Part shown: piece after piece, positions 7,761-13,398 of the stretch
How positions within the stretch are numbered: position 1 is the stretch's first letter
Layout: every line of letters starts with the position of its first letter
DNA from: JBEVEP01 sp040512755
GTDB taxonomy: Bacteria; Pseudomonadota; Alphaproteobacteria; Rhizobiales; Rhizobiaceae
NCBI GenBank assembly: GCA_040512755.1
Contig: JBEVEP010000190.1
Location: forward strand, 1 to 13,398
Direction of reading: 5' to 3'
DNA length: 13,398 nucleotides
Position numbers and translations under genes: made by a program
Notes under the pieces: model-generated
Database searches by the model: none
Told to the model about the DNA's origin: nothing
Seen by the model: the letters and a program-made list of their open reading frames with translations, nothing else

Positions 7761-7898
7761 TCCGAGCGAACAAATCTCTTGCAAGCACAAACTGTTAAGT
7801 GCGGTTAGCTGATGTGACGCGACCGGACACCGCCGGATGGTATGCTTGTGAGACTCGCCGTCCAACCGGCGATGCTGTAGCGCAAAGGAGATTGGAAG

Positions 7899-8078
7899 AT
7901 GAGAAAACTTGTCCTTGCCTCACTGTCGGCGGCGGCTGTGCTCGGCTTGGCTGCTTGCAGCGAAAACAAGACCGAAACCGCGCCTGCGGCTACTGAAACC
8001 CAACCGGCGCCCGCGCCGGCGCCCGCCACCGAGCCGGCAACGCCGCCAGCGCAAGGGACACAACCGGCACAGCAATAA
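7899..8078 (+). CDS. small Pro/Ala-rich lipoprotein (59 aa)
   Basis: An open frame of 59 codons starting ATG at 7899, with AAGGAG 8 bases upstream. It has a lipoprotein signal peptide: MRKLVL, a hydrophobic stretch, and lipobox LAAC with Cys20 as the lipidated residue. The mature part is only 40 residues, has no fold that I recognise, and is made of Thr, Glu, Pro, Ala and Gln (TETQPAPAPAPATEP). Ser21 after the Cys does not suggest inner-membrane retention, so outer-membrane delivery is likely. It resembles the start of the next gene's product in signal peptide and composition, suggesting tandem duplication. It ends before an intrinsic terminator at 8112-8138. The family is common as entericidin-sized rhizobial lipoproteins, but I assign no function. 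Confidence 0.8.
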   Translation: MRKLVLASLSAAAVLGLAACSENKTETAPAATETQPAPAPAPATEPATPPAQGTQPAQQ

Positions 8079-8111
8079 GCATTTTGTTCCTCCCAGAAAC
8101 TGACTGCGAAC

Positions 8112-8138
8112 GGCCGGACATGATCCGGCCTTTCGTTT
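8112..8138 (+). terminator. intrinsic terminator after the small lipoprotein gene
   Basis: Perfect 7-bp stem GGCCGGA (8112-8118) and TCCGGCC (8124-8130) with loop CATGA, followed by TTTCGTTT. It lies 33 bases past the stop codon and separates the two lipoprotein genes into different transcripts. Confidence 0.8.
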
Positions 8139-8224
8139 CCGAGCTGTAATTACCTGTGATTTCAACATTTTTTCCCTCGACCGGGACTGATTTCGGCTCA
8201 ACTTTGCCTCAATTCAGGTATCGG

Positions 8225-8254
8225 TTGACGACGGCTTTTTTTGAGCCGTGATAT
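8225..8254 (+). promoter_or_regulatory. possible promoter of the 170-aa lipoprotein gene
   Basis: TTGACG (8225-8230) matches the -35 consensus in 5 of 6. TGATAT at 8249-8254 could be the -10 at 18 bp spacing but matches poorly. The spacer holds an inverted repeat ACGGCT (8231-8236) and AGCCGT (8244-8249). A preceding terminator means the downstream gene needs its own promoter. Confidence 0.4.
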
Positions 8255-8266
8255 GAGGGAATCGTT

Positions 8267-8779
8267 ATGAACAGATTGGTTCTTGTTTCTTTGGCCGGTA
8301 TCTCAATGCTGGCGCTTACCGCCTGCGGGGAGAGCGAGCAAAAAAAGGAAACGCCTCCAGCAACATCGGAACAGCCGGCAGCTCCCGCTGAGCCGGCGCC
8401 TGCGCCGGCAGAGCCCGCGCCTGCGCCCGCCGAACCTGCCCCGGCTCCAGCAGCGCCGGCCGAACCGGCACCTGCTCCTGCGGCGCCAGCTGAACCTGCG
8501 CCTGCTCCGGCAGAACCGGCGCCTGCGCCTGCCGAACCCGCTGCTCCTGCCTCCCCTGCTGAAGCTCCGGCCGATCCGGCAAAAGCGGCGCAGGATGCGA
8601 TGAATGCCCTGAAGGAACAGGCAGCTTCGATGACGGATGAGCAGAAGCAGCAGGCGATTGCGGCTGCGCGCACGAATGCCGAGTCCATGGCCAAAGCGGC
8701 CGGGCAGGCCGAAAATCTCGTCAAGCAGGCCGGAGATGCGGCCGAGGCTGCAGCGAAGCAGGCGCTGGGCATTCAGTAA
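8267..8779 (+). CDS. Pro/Ala-repeat lipoprotein with helical C-terminus (170 aa)
   Basis: Residues 1-20 are a lipoprotein signal with lipobox LTAC (Cys20). Residues about 38-103 are a Pro/Ala-rich repeat in which EPAPAP recurs about six times, expected to form a stiff extended polyproline-like arm. Residues 104-170 are Ala/Gln/Lys/Glu-rich and predicted helical (DAMNALKEQAASMTDEQKQQ, then AKAAGQAENLVKQAG), probably a coiled coil. The layout, with a lipid anchor, a long stiff linker and a terminal helical domain, suits a protein that spans part of the periplasm or reaches peptidoglycan, but that is inference and no domain is recognised. GAGGGA precedes the ATG. The signal peptide and acidic/Thr/Pro start of the mature protein resemble the 59-residue lipoprotein upstream. 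Confidence 0.85.
   Translation: MNRLVLVSLAGISMLALTACGESEQKKETPPATSEQPAAPAEPAPAPAEPAPAPAEPAPAPAAPAEPAPAPAAPAEPAPAPAEPAPAPAEPAAPASPAEAPADPAKAAQDAMNALKEQAASMTDEQKQQAIAAARTNAESMAKAAGQAENLVKQAGDAAEAAAKQALGIQ
8378..8575 (+). repeat. coding low-complexity Pro/Ala repeat
   Basis: About 66 codons built from variants of GAACCGGCGCCTGCGCCTGC-like units of 18-24 bases, encoding EPAPAP/AEPAPAPA. The units differ at synonymous positions, so the repeat is not freshly expanded, but it is a likely place for length variation between strains. Its GC skew also creates a long false frame on the other strand. Confidence 0.8.
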
Positions 8780-9094
8780 ACGTCACATCTGCGCCTGTGG
8801 GGAGCGCAGAGGACGCTGTTAGATGTTGTTCGGTCCGGAATCGATTTTCGATCCCGGACCGACACCGGATTGCCGCCACCTACAGAGTGTGGTGAGCGCA
8901 TCGTTGTTTCGGCCGGTATCGCACTTTCTGCATTGCCCGCTGTGACCGCCATCGTGCGGAGCTCGACCGCAAGAGCGAGCGCTGGCGCCTGGCCCGGGAC
9001 CTCTGCCAGAGTGCGAGGCCAGTTCGGTGAGGAGGCGGATCCTGTGGCACGAAACCGCCTCGCCATTTTCAAGCTTTGGTTCTAAGAAACGCCC
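8780..9094. other. 315-base gap without a supported gene
   Basis: Besides the two hairpins at 8788-8861, there is a third inverted repeat GAGGCGG (9032-9038) with CCGCCTC (9055-9061). Open frames run through on both strands (8870-9085 + and 8773-9072 -), but neither has a ribosome site, a recognisable fold or a sensible N-terminus. The promoter of the next gene should be here; I cannot pick it with confidence. Confidence 0.5.
8788..8861 (+). other. two hairpins in the 3' flank of the lipoprotein gene
   Basis: First hairpin: TCTGCGC (8788-8794) with GCGCAGA (8804-8810), 9-base loop. Second: CGGTCCGG (8831-8838) with CCGGACCG (8854-8861), continuing after one A-C mismatch as ATCGA with TCGAT over a TTT loop, making a 13-bp stem. 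Neither has a T-run after it. They may stabilise the lipoprotein mRNA 3' end, terminate it by another route, or belong to a small RNA. Confidence 0.5.
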
Positions 9095-9814
9095 ATGTCG
9101 ATTTGGGAACGGCTCGGTTATTTCGTCAGCAAGATCGCAGCGCCTGTTCGGGCGGGCGTCATTGATATTGCGGAGGGAGTTCGCACGATATTCGCAGGCG
9201 ATCCGGAATTGCGCCGCCGTGTTGCCTTTTCTGTCGCCATGATCGCGCTCTCGGCGAAAATGGCGAAGGCTGACGGTGTCGTGACGCAGGATGAAATCCG
9301 TGCGTTTCAGCAGATATTCTCAATCCCTCCGAAAGAGACGCGGAATGTCGCCCGTTTGTACGACCTGGCAAAAGCCGATGTTGCAGGTTACGAAGTCTAC
9401 GCCGCACGCATAGCGGGCCTTTGCGGCTCGGGCGCGGTGAACTGCGGCCTGCTGGAGGATATCCTCGACGGTCTCTTTCATATCGCGAAGGCGGATGGCG
9501 TGATGCATGAGAGGGAGGGCATGTTCCTTCACCACATCGCTCAGATATTCAAAGTCGACGAGGCGCACTACCAGCGCATCCTCGCGCGGCATCTCGATCT
9601 CGGTGACGCCGACCCCTACGTCATTCTGGGCATCGATCGCGAGGCGCCTTTCGAGGAAGTGCGCAAGCACTATCGCAAGCTCGTAGCCCATAACCATCCC
9701 GACAAGCTGATCGCTCGCGGCTTGCCCCAGGAGTTCATCGCGATCGCCACGACGCGGCTTGCCGCGATCAACGGTGCGTACGAACTCATCGAGCGGGGCC
9801 TCAGGGCGGCATGA
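9095..9814 (+). CDS. TerB-DnaJ (DjlA-like) co-chaperone without membrane anchor
   Basis: A 239-residue protein. Residues about 40-165 are a TerB/tellurite-resistance-like all-helical domain with two similar acidic motifs, AKADGVV (57-63) and AKADGVM (131-137), which in TerB proteins bind metal. Residues 174-236 are a J domain with the HPD motif at 201-203 (HNHPDKL), needed to stimulate DnaK ATPase. E. coli DjlA has the same TerB plus J order but starts with a membrane helix; here the first 30 residues look amphipathic rather than membrane-spanning. The stop overlaps the start of the amidase gene as ATGA, so the two are translationally coupled. The ribosome site is weak (AAGAAA). A role in folding or assembling envelope components is inferred from its neighbours. 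Confidence 0.87.
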   Translation: MSIWERLGYFVSKIAAPVRAGVIDIAEGVRTIFAGDPELRRRVAFSVAMIALSAKMAKADGVVTQDEIRAFQQIFSIPPKETRNVARLYDLAKADVAGYEVYAARIAGLCGSGAVNCGLLEDILDGLFHIAKADGVMHEREGMFLHHIAQIFKVDEAHYQRILARHLDLGDADPYVILGIDREAPFEEVRKHYRKLVAHNHPDKLIARGLPQEFIAIATTRLAAINGAYELIERGLRAA

Positions 9815-10575
9815 GTGGATTCGCGCCCGATCACGATGGCGCGGAGGTGAGGGTTTCGCCGAATTTCGGACCGCGCCGTGACGGGGCTCGACCGGAAATC
9901 GTCGTCCTGCACTATACCGGGATGGAGACCGGCGATGCCGCCGAGGCCTGGCTTTGCGACCCGGTGAGTGAGGTATCCTCCCACTACCTCGTCCAGGAGG
10001 ACGGGCGCGTCACACAAATGGTGCGCGAGAGCGACCGCGCCTGGCACGCTGGCAAAAGCTCATGGCGAGGGCGCACGGACATCAACTCGCTGTCGATCGG
10101 CATCGAAATCGCGAATCCCGGTCATGCATTTGGTTACCGGGACTTCCCTGCCGCCCAAATTGAGGCGGTGATTGCACTTTGCCGTGGCATCGCGAAGCGG
10201 CATGGCGTTTATCCCCACAATATTCTGGCGCATTCGGATGTGGCACCTGGTCGCAAGGTCGACCCCGGTGAAAAGTTTCCGTGGAAGGTGCTCGCCGCCG
10301 CTGGGGTTGGACATTACGTCGACCCATCGCCGATGGGTCACGGGCGATTTCTGTCTTCCGGCGATCGTGGACGGTTTGTCGAAGCTCTGCAGGCTATGCT
10401 CGCGCTCTACGGCTATGGCGTTGAGATCAGCGGCATTTTCGACCTGCAAACAAAGATTGTGGTCGAGGCGTTTCAGCGCCACTTCCGGACAGAACAAATA
10501 GACGGTGTTGCCGATCGTTCAACGATTGCAACACTACATCGACTGCTCGCTTCACTGCCCGGCAGTCTTGCGTGA
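9811..10575 (+). CDS. N-acetylmuramoyl-L-alanine amidase (amidase_2/AmpD-AmiD type) with peptidoglycan-binding domain
   Basis: 254 residues. The amidase_2 domain (about 14-165) shows all expected zinc and catalytic positions: His34 (VVLHYTGM), Glu99 (SIGIEI), His141 (LAHSDVAPG), Lys149 and Asp151 (GRKVDPGEKFPW). Residues about 185-248 form a peptidoglycan-binding domain with LQAMLALYGY, a GIFDLQTKIVVEAFQRHFR core and GVADRSTIATLHRLL. It cuts the bond between N-acetylmuramic acid and the stem peptide. There is no signal peptide or lipobox, so it should be cytosolic, which suggests AmpD-like cleavage of 1,6-anhydro-muropeptides during recycling; the extra binding domain is more usual in exported AmiD. 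The ATG lies within the stop of the TerB-DnaJ gene (ATGA). Confidence 0.92.
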   Translation: MSGFAPDHDGAEVRVSPNFGPRRDGARPEIVVLHYTGMETGDAAEAWLCDPVSEVSSHYLVQEDGRVTQMVRESDRAWHAGKSSWRGRTDINSLSIGIEIANPGHAFGYRDFPAAQIEAVIALCRGIAKRHGVYPHNILAHSDVAPGRKVDPGEKFPWKVLAAAGVGHYVDPSPMGHGRFLSSGDRGRFVEALQAMLALYGYGVEISGIFDLQTKIVVEAFQRHFRTEQIDGVADRSTIATLHRLLASLPGSLA

Positions 10576-10760
10576 GTATTTCTTTTACTCTTCCTTGAGT
10601 TACGTTCTGTAACCCAAAGTGATTTGTTTCGCCCCGATTGGCACAAATTGCCTCGGCACACGAGGTTCTGTGCAAATGTCGGGTTACGTTTCCGTGTCAC
10701 CCGAATGATCAAGAAAACCACCCGCGAGAACACTTCGCGGTAAAGAGAGAACGGGACTCA
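10576..10760 (+). promoter_or_regulatory. leader/promoter region of the lytic transglycosylase gene
   Basis: It contains two copies of GTTACGTT (10599-10606 and 10683-10690), the first within the small dyad GTTAC-GTTCT-GTAAC, and a hairpin CCGCGA (10722-10727) with TCGCGG (10735-10740) just upstream of the ribosome site. I cannot name a regulator or a clear -35/-10 pair. Confidence 0.35.
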
Positions 10761-11390
10761 ATGATAAAACTTAAAGTTGCGGCGGTAGCCTTTGCTACCG
10801 GGATGATGACTATTGCCGTCTACGCGCAAGATCAGATGCCGGAAAATCCCAAGAGCCTCGCGGAAAAGGCTTCCAAAAAGCAGAAAGAGAAATCTGAGAC
10901 GGCCGGCAAGCCCGGGGTCGACAAGGCAACGACGAGTTCAATTTCTGTCGCCGAACGAACAGACCTGATTTCCAGCGCCCGCAAGGAGATGACGGGTTCG
11001 ATCGGCGAATCCGAAACTTACCGTTTCGGTCCGATCGTGAGACGCTACGCCGCTTCCTACGGCGTTCCAGTCTCGCTCGCTCACGCGGTAATCCAGGTCG
11101 AAAGCAACTATCGCGCCGATGCGCGCGGCAGTGCCGGCGAAGTCGGCCTGATGCAGATCAAGCCTGCAACGGCACGCATGATGGGTTATAGCGGCTCGGT
11201 CCAGGACCTCTTCGACCCGGAAACCAACATCAGGTTCGGCATGAAATACCTCGCCAAGGCCCACCAGCTTGGCGGCGGTACGACATGCGGCACCGTCCTG
11301 AAATACAATGCCGGCCACGCCGCCAAGCGGATGAACCCGGTTTCGGCAGCCTATTGTACGAAGGTCAAGCGGCAACTCGCTGGCATCTGA
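10761..11390 (+). CDS. secreted lytic transglycosylase, single SLT domain
   Basis: 209 residues. Signal peptide residues 1-22 with likely cleavage after VYA (Ala22/Gln23). A Lys/Glu/Ser-rich linker covers 25-85. The SLT (family 1-like) domain covers about 88-205: catalytic Glu114 in IQVESNY, GLMQI (129-133), a turn around DPETNIRFGMKYL, and YNAG (182-185). Cys177 and Cys199 could form a disulfide in the periplasm. The enzyme cuts between MurNAc and GlcNAc, leaving 1,6-anhydro-MurNAc, the kind of fragment that the amidase encoded just upstream would process. ATG 10761 follows GAGAGAACGGGA; upstream in-frame ATG at 10638 would hide the signal peptide and is rejected. An intrinsic terminator follows. 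Confidence 0.92.
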   Translation: MIKLKVAAVAFATGMMTIAVYAQDQMPENPKSLAEKASKKQKEKSETAGKPGVDKATTSSISVAERTDLISSARKEMTGSIGESETYRFGPIVRRYAASYGVPVSLAHAVIQVESNYRADARGSAGEVGLMQIKPATARMMGYSGSVQDLFDPETNIRFGMKYLAKAHQLGGGTTCGTVLKYNAGHAAKRMNPVSAAYCTKVKRQLAGI

Positions 11391-11410
11391 GGTTTTATAC
11401 GATTTCAGGA

Positions 11411-11437
11411 AAGCCCGCCGTCCAAGCGGGCTTTTTC
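11411..11437 (+). terminator. intrinsic terminator of the lytic transglycosylase gene
   Basis: 8-bp perfect stem AAGCCCGC (11411-11418) and GCGGGCTT (11426-11433), loop CGTCCAA, followed by TTTCATTT. It starts 20 bases after the stop codon. Confidence 0.9.
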
Positions 11438-11439
11438 AT

Positions 11440-11469
11440 TTGCATTTTCCCTGTCGAGCACTTTTATAC
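11440..11469 (+). promoter_or_regulatory. probable rnpB promoter
   Basis: TTGCAT (11440-11445) and TTATAC (11464-11469) with an 18-bp spacer. Initiation 6-7 bases after the -10 would fall at 11475-11476, exactly where the first strand of RNase P helix P1 begins. The promoter starts only three bases after the upstream terminator ends. Confidence 0.65.
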
Positions 11470-11474
11470 GTTGT

Positions 11475-11886
11475 GCCAGCTGGCCGGGCGGCCGCACCAG
11501 CAAATGCCGAAAGGCAGCGGGTGAGGAAAGTCCGGGCTCCATGGAAACACGGTGCCGGTTAATTGCCGGCGGGGGCGACCCCAGGGAAAGTGCCACAGAA
11601 AGCAAACCGCTCACCGTCGCCTACGGGCGCCGGCAGTGCAAGGGTGAAAGGGTGGGGTAAGAGCCCACCGCGCGACTGGCAACAGGAGCGGCATGGCAAA
11701 CCCCACCGGGAGCAAGACCGAATAGGGATGGTGCGAGGGGAAACCCTCGGGGCTGTTTCCGGCCCTGCCATCCGGGTTGGTTGCGTGAGGCGGATGGCGA
11801 TATCCGCCCAAGAAGAATGGCCGCCACGCCACGACGCCGCAAGGTGTCATGGCCATACAGAACCCGGCTTACAGGCCAGCTGGCAC
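11475..11886 (+). ncRNA. rnpB: RNase P RNA, class A
   Basis: The ribozyme of RNase P, which trims tRNA 5' leaders. Ends are set by helix P1: GCCAGCTGGCC (11475-11485) pairs with GGCCAGCTGGC (11874-11884). Conserved blocks appear in order: GAGGAAAGTCCGGGC (11523-11537), AGGGAAAGTGCCACAGAAAG (from ~11583), ACCGC, the L15 loop GGTAA that pairs with tRNA CCA (~11656-11660), GACCGAATAGGG (11716-11727), AGAAGAATGGCCGCC (11811-11825, conserved region IV), and AGAACCCGGCTTACAGG at the 3' end. Length of about 410 is normal for alphaproteobacteria. The exact 3' end is uncertain by a few bases. A weak stem GCCG/CGGC followed by TTATTT at 11910-11930 could be the terminator. Confidence 0.97.
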
Positions 11887-11950
11887 TTCATCCATGCGCG
11901 TTGCAGCATGCCGGGCAGTACGGCTTATTTGGGTTGCTCCAACGCCATGC

Positions 11951-11982
11951 GGCAGGAGCTTGAGCTTCGCTTGCTACCTGCC
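11951..11982. terminator. compact hairpin between rnpB and the PLP enzyme gene; possible bidirectional terminator
   Basis: Outer arms GGCAGG (11951-11956) and CCTGCC (11977-11982), then AGC with GCT, then AGC-TTC-GCT, giving about 12 paired bases with small bulges. It sits directly against the stop codon (11983-11985) of the convergent gene and about 65 bases past rnpB. There is no T-run on either side, so termination is inferred from position and stability only. Confidence 0.45.
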
Positions 11983-13101
11983 CTAGCTGTCGAGTGAAGC
12001 CTCGAGTGCCTTCCAGAGCTCATCGACCGGCTCGCATCCCACCGACAATCGGACAAACCCTGGCTCAACCGCATCGCCCCATCGGGCGCGGCGCTCGGCC
12101 GAGGTATGGACGCCGCCGAATGAGGTGGCCGGCTGGATCAAGGGGCAAGCACTTATGAACGCCTCGGCGTCGGATGCCGTGGAGAGCGTCATGCCTATCA
12201 GGAAGCCGAAGCGCTGCATCTGCACGCGGGCGAGATTGTGCGCCTGATCGCTTTCAAGGCCGGGAAAACGCACGGCTTTGACGTTGGGATGCTCCGCGAG
12301 GCGTCGTGCGATGACTTCGGCGGAACTGCACATCCGGTCAAACCGCACGTCCAGGGTCTCCAACCCTCGGTGAACGAGCCAGGCTTCAAACGGTCCGGGA
12401 ATGCTTCCCGAAAGCTTTCGCCAGTCGGCGATGGAGCTGATGATGTCACTGTTGCGGCTCGCTACATGGCCAAACAGCGTATCCGAGTGACCGTTCGGAG
12501 CTTTCGTGTCGGCGGCGATCACGACGTCGGCGCCAAGTTCGAGCGGGCGTTGTCCAAAAGGCGTCATCGTCGTGTTGTCGGCAATCACCAGTGCTCCGAC
12601 GGCGTGCGCGGCTTCACTGATTGCTGCGATATCGCAGATATCGAGGCTCGGGTTGGCAGGCGTTTCGACGAAAACCAGACGGTAGCCGTCGAAGCCGCCA
12701 TCGAGATAGGAGGCCGTCCGGCGCGTCTCGATGCGGATGCCCATCGGCTTGAGGAAACGCTCGGCCAGCACCCGGGTCGTGTAGTAGCCATCCGATGGCA
12801 GCAGAACGCTGTCACCGGTTCTGAGCTGGCTGAAGAAGACGGCAGAGATCGCAGCCATTCCAGACGGAAATGCGATGGCAGGTGCGTTCTCCAGATGCGA
12901 CAACAGCGCTTCGACCGCTTCCCATGTGGGGTTGCTGAAGCGGCCATATTGATTGAATCCCGCCGGATCGCCGGGCAGGTGATACATCGCAGCCAATGTC
13001 AGCTGCAACGGTACCGGATCTCCCTTGTTCAGTTCAGCGCGCCTCAGATGGGCAAGCATCGCTGCGCGGGCGGAATTGTTGTCAGGCATTTCAGTATCCA
13101 T
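11983..13101 (-). CDS. PLP-dependent Cys/Met-metabolism enzyme (cystathionine gamma-lyase/beta-lyase-like)
   Basis: A 372-residue fold-type I PLP enzyme. Visible PLP sites are YGRFSNPT (52-59, phosphate from the neighbouring subunit), SGMAA (80-84), tandem Tyr106-Tyr107 where the ring-stacking Tyr is expected, ETPANP (146-151), IADNT with Asp175, and Lys200 in AADTKAPNGHSD for the Schiff base. The late SFGGVHTSAE and FVRLSVGCE blocks carry the substrate carboxylate-binding region. Lys-linked motif AADTKAPN differs from the usual SxTKYxxG in having Asp-Thr before and Ala-Pro after. The family includes cystathionine gamma- and beta-lyases, methionine gamma-lyase and O-acetyl/succinyl-homoserine sulfhydrylases; sequence reading does not separate them. 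The start is uncertain between ATG 13101 and ATG 13089; neither has a clear ribosome site. Confidence 0.85.
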   Translation of the reverse strand: MDTEMPDNNSARAAMLAHLRRAELNKGDPVPLQLTLAAMYHLPGDPAGFNQYGRFSNPTWEAVEALLSHLENAPAIAFPSGMAAISAVFFSQLRTGDSVLLPSDGYYTTRVLAERFLKPMGIRIETRRTASYLDGGFDGYRLVFVETPANPSLDICDIAAISEAAHAVGALVIADNTTMTPFGQRPLELGADVVIAADTKAPNGHSDTLFGHVASRNSDIISSIADWRKLSGSIPGPFEAWLVHRGLETLDVRFDRMCSSAEVIARRLAEHPNVKAVRFPGLESDQAHNLARVQMQRFGFLIGMTLSTASDAEAFISACPLIQPATSFGGVHTSAERRARWGDAVEPGFVRLSVGCEPVDELWKALEASLDS

Positions 13102-13398
13102 GACTGGTGGGATGACGACCGGCGAAACCGCGCCGGACGCTAGAGCAAGATGAGATTAGGTGGGGTCGTTCTGCCGGTGGGAATTTGTGGCAAGGTCGAG
13201 GGGTACGGCGACGGTCGTACCGGTGGTACGGCCGAGCCGGAACCTGACGGATTTGACGCAAATTCACCCGGCCCTTTGGGTTTCCGCGCGGCGGCCGCCC
13301 ACTTTGTCGGCCCGCTCGGACGATGGAACCCCATCGACCTTCGCGACCCTCCGCGTGGATCGTCTCGCCGCGCGAGAAACAGAACTGACCGCACCTAA
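13102..13398. other. non-coding right end with short repeats
   Basis: No supported gene. There is a stem CGTACC (13216-13221) with GGTACG (13225-13230) and loop GGT, and 10-base-spaced TGGGA (13178-13182) and TGGCA (13188-13192), with a degraded third unit GAGGG (13198-13202) and a further TGGGG at 13161-13165. The open frame at 13150-13398 has no ribosome site and a Gly/Arg/Pro-rich product typical of chance frames in GC-rich DNA. Confidence 0.45.

Noticed and set aside
8209..8772. 187-codon - strand frame with Gly-Ala-Ser repeats
   Set aside because: It is the reverse complement of the Pro/Ala repeat of a lipoprotein with a proper signal peptide and ribosome site.
8773..9085. Open frames on both strands of the gap (8870-9085 + and 8773-9072 -)
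   Set aside because: No ribosome site, no hydrophobic core pattern, no recognised family; they cross stable hairpins.
10638..10652. Sigma-54-like promoter TTGGCAC...TTGC before the lytic transglycosylase
   Set aside because: GG and GC are 10 bases apart rather than the strict 12, so the spacing is wrong.
11563..11997. 144-codon frame inside rnpB, and matching - strand frames
   Set aside because: The region is RNase P RNA with all conserved blocks and a closing P1 helix.
13100..13118. Second Pho-box-like pair (CAGTCAT and TCGTCAT on the - strand) before the PLP gene
   Set aside because: The period is 12 rather than 11 and both half-sites are poor matches.
12238..13143. 301-codon + strand frame opposite the PLP enzyme
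   Set aside because: The - strand shows every PLP-binding motif; the + strand product has no recognisable fold.
13150..13398. 82-codon + strand frame at the right end
   Set aside because: No ribosome site, Gly/Pro/Arg-rich composition, and it overlaps a hairpin and repeat elements expected of a promoter region.

Overview
The window looks like chromosomal DNA of a Rhizobiaceae alphaproteobacterium, most likely Sinorhizobium/Ensifer or a close relative. The reasons are high GC, a btaA-btaB betaine-lipid operon with a rhizobial-type Pho box, a class A alphaproteobacterial RNase P RNA, and a gene neighbourhood (btaAB, TerB-DnaJ protein, amidase, lytic transglycosylase, rnpB, PLP enzyme) that I remember lying just before the mraZ/ftsI cell-division cluster in Sinorhizobium. 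That last point is memory, not a search. I see no IS element, phage gene, CRISPR array or tRNA.

Left part (1-3484): a membrane-anchored serine hydrolase of the beta-lactamase/esterase superfamily on the + strand runs tail-to-tail, with one base between, into the btaA-btaB operon on the - strand. BtaA and BtaB make the phosphorus-free lipid diacylglyceryl-N,N,N-trimethylhomoserine (DGTS). A three-heptamer PhoB box lies just upstream of btaA, so the operon should be switched on by phosphate starvation. The box also covers an upstream in-frame ATG, which places the btaA start at 3353.

Centre-left (3485-7760): a 1215-residue fused HyuA-HyuB protein of the eukaryote-like 5-oxoprolinase type (- strand) is divergent from a MarR-type regulator (+ strand). 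Between them is an AT-rich, 11-bp-periodic, dyad-symmetric site that is the obvious candidate operator.

Centre (7761-11437): a run of + strand envelope-related genes. It holds two related Pro/Ala-rich lipoproteins (59 and 170 residues; the first was found by reading the sequence directly), a soluble TerB-DnaJ co-chaperone translationally coupled to an AmpD-like amidase with a peptidoglycan-binding domain, and a secreted single-domain lytic transglycosylase that ends in a strong intrinsic terminator. Together they point to peptidoglycan turnover and recycling and to envelope maintenance.

Right part (11438-13398): rnpB has its own promoter tucked directly behind that terminator. It converges on a PLP-dependent Cys/Met-metabolism enzyme (- strand) across a compact structured hairpin. 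The last ~250 bases hold no convincing gene but contain short repeats resembling MraZ-binding sites, which would fit an mraZ gene just beyond the window.

Nothing here is clearly a new defence or mobile system. The most interesting points are the triple Pho box, the oxoprolinase/MarR operator, the lipoprotein pair and the coupled chaperone-amidase unit.
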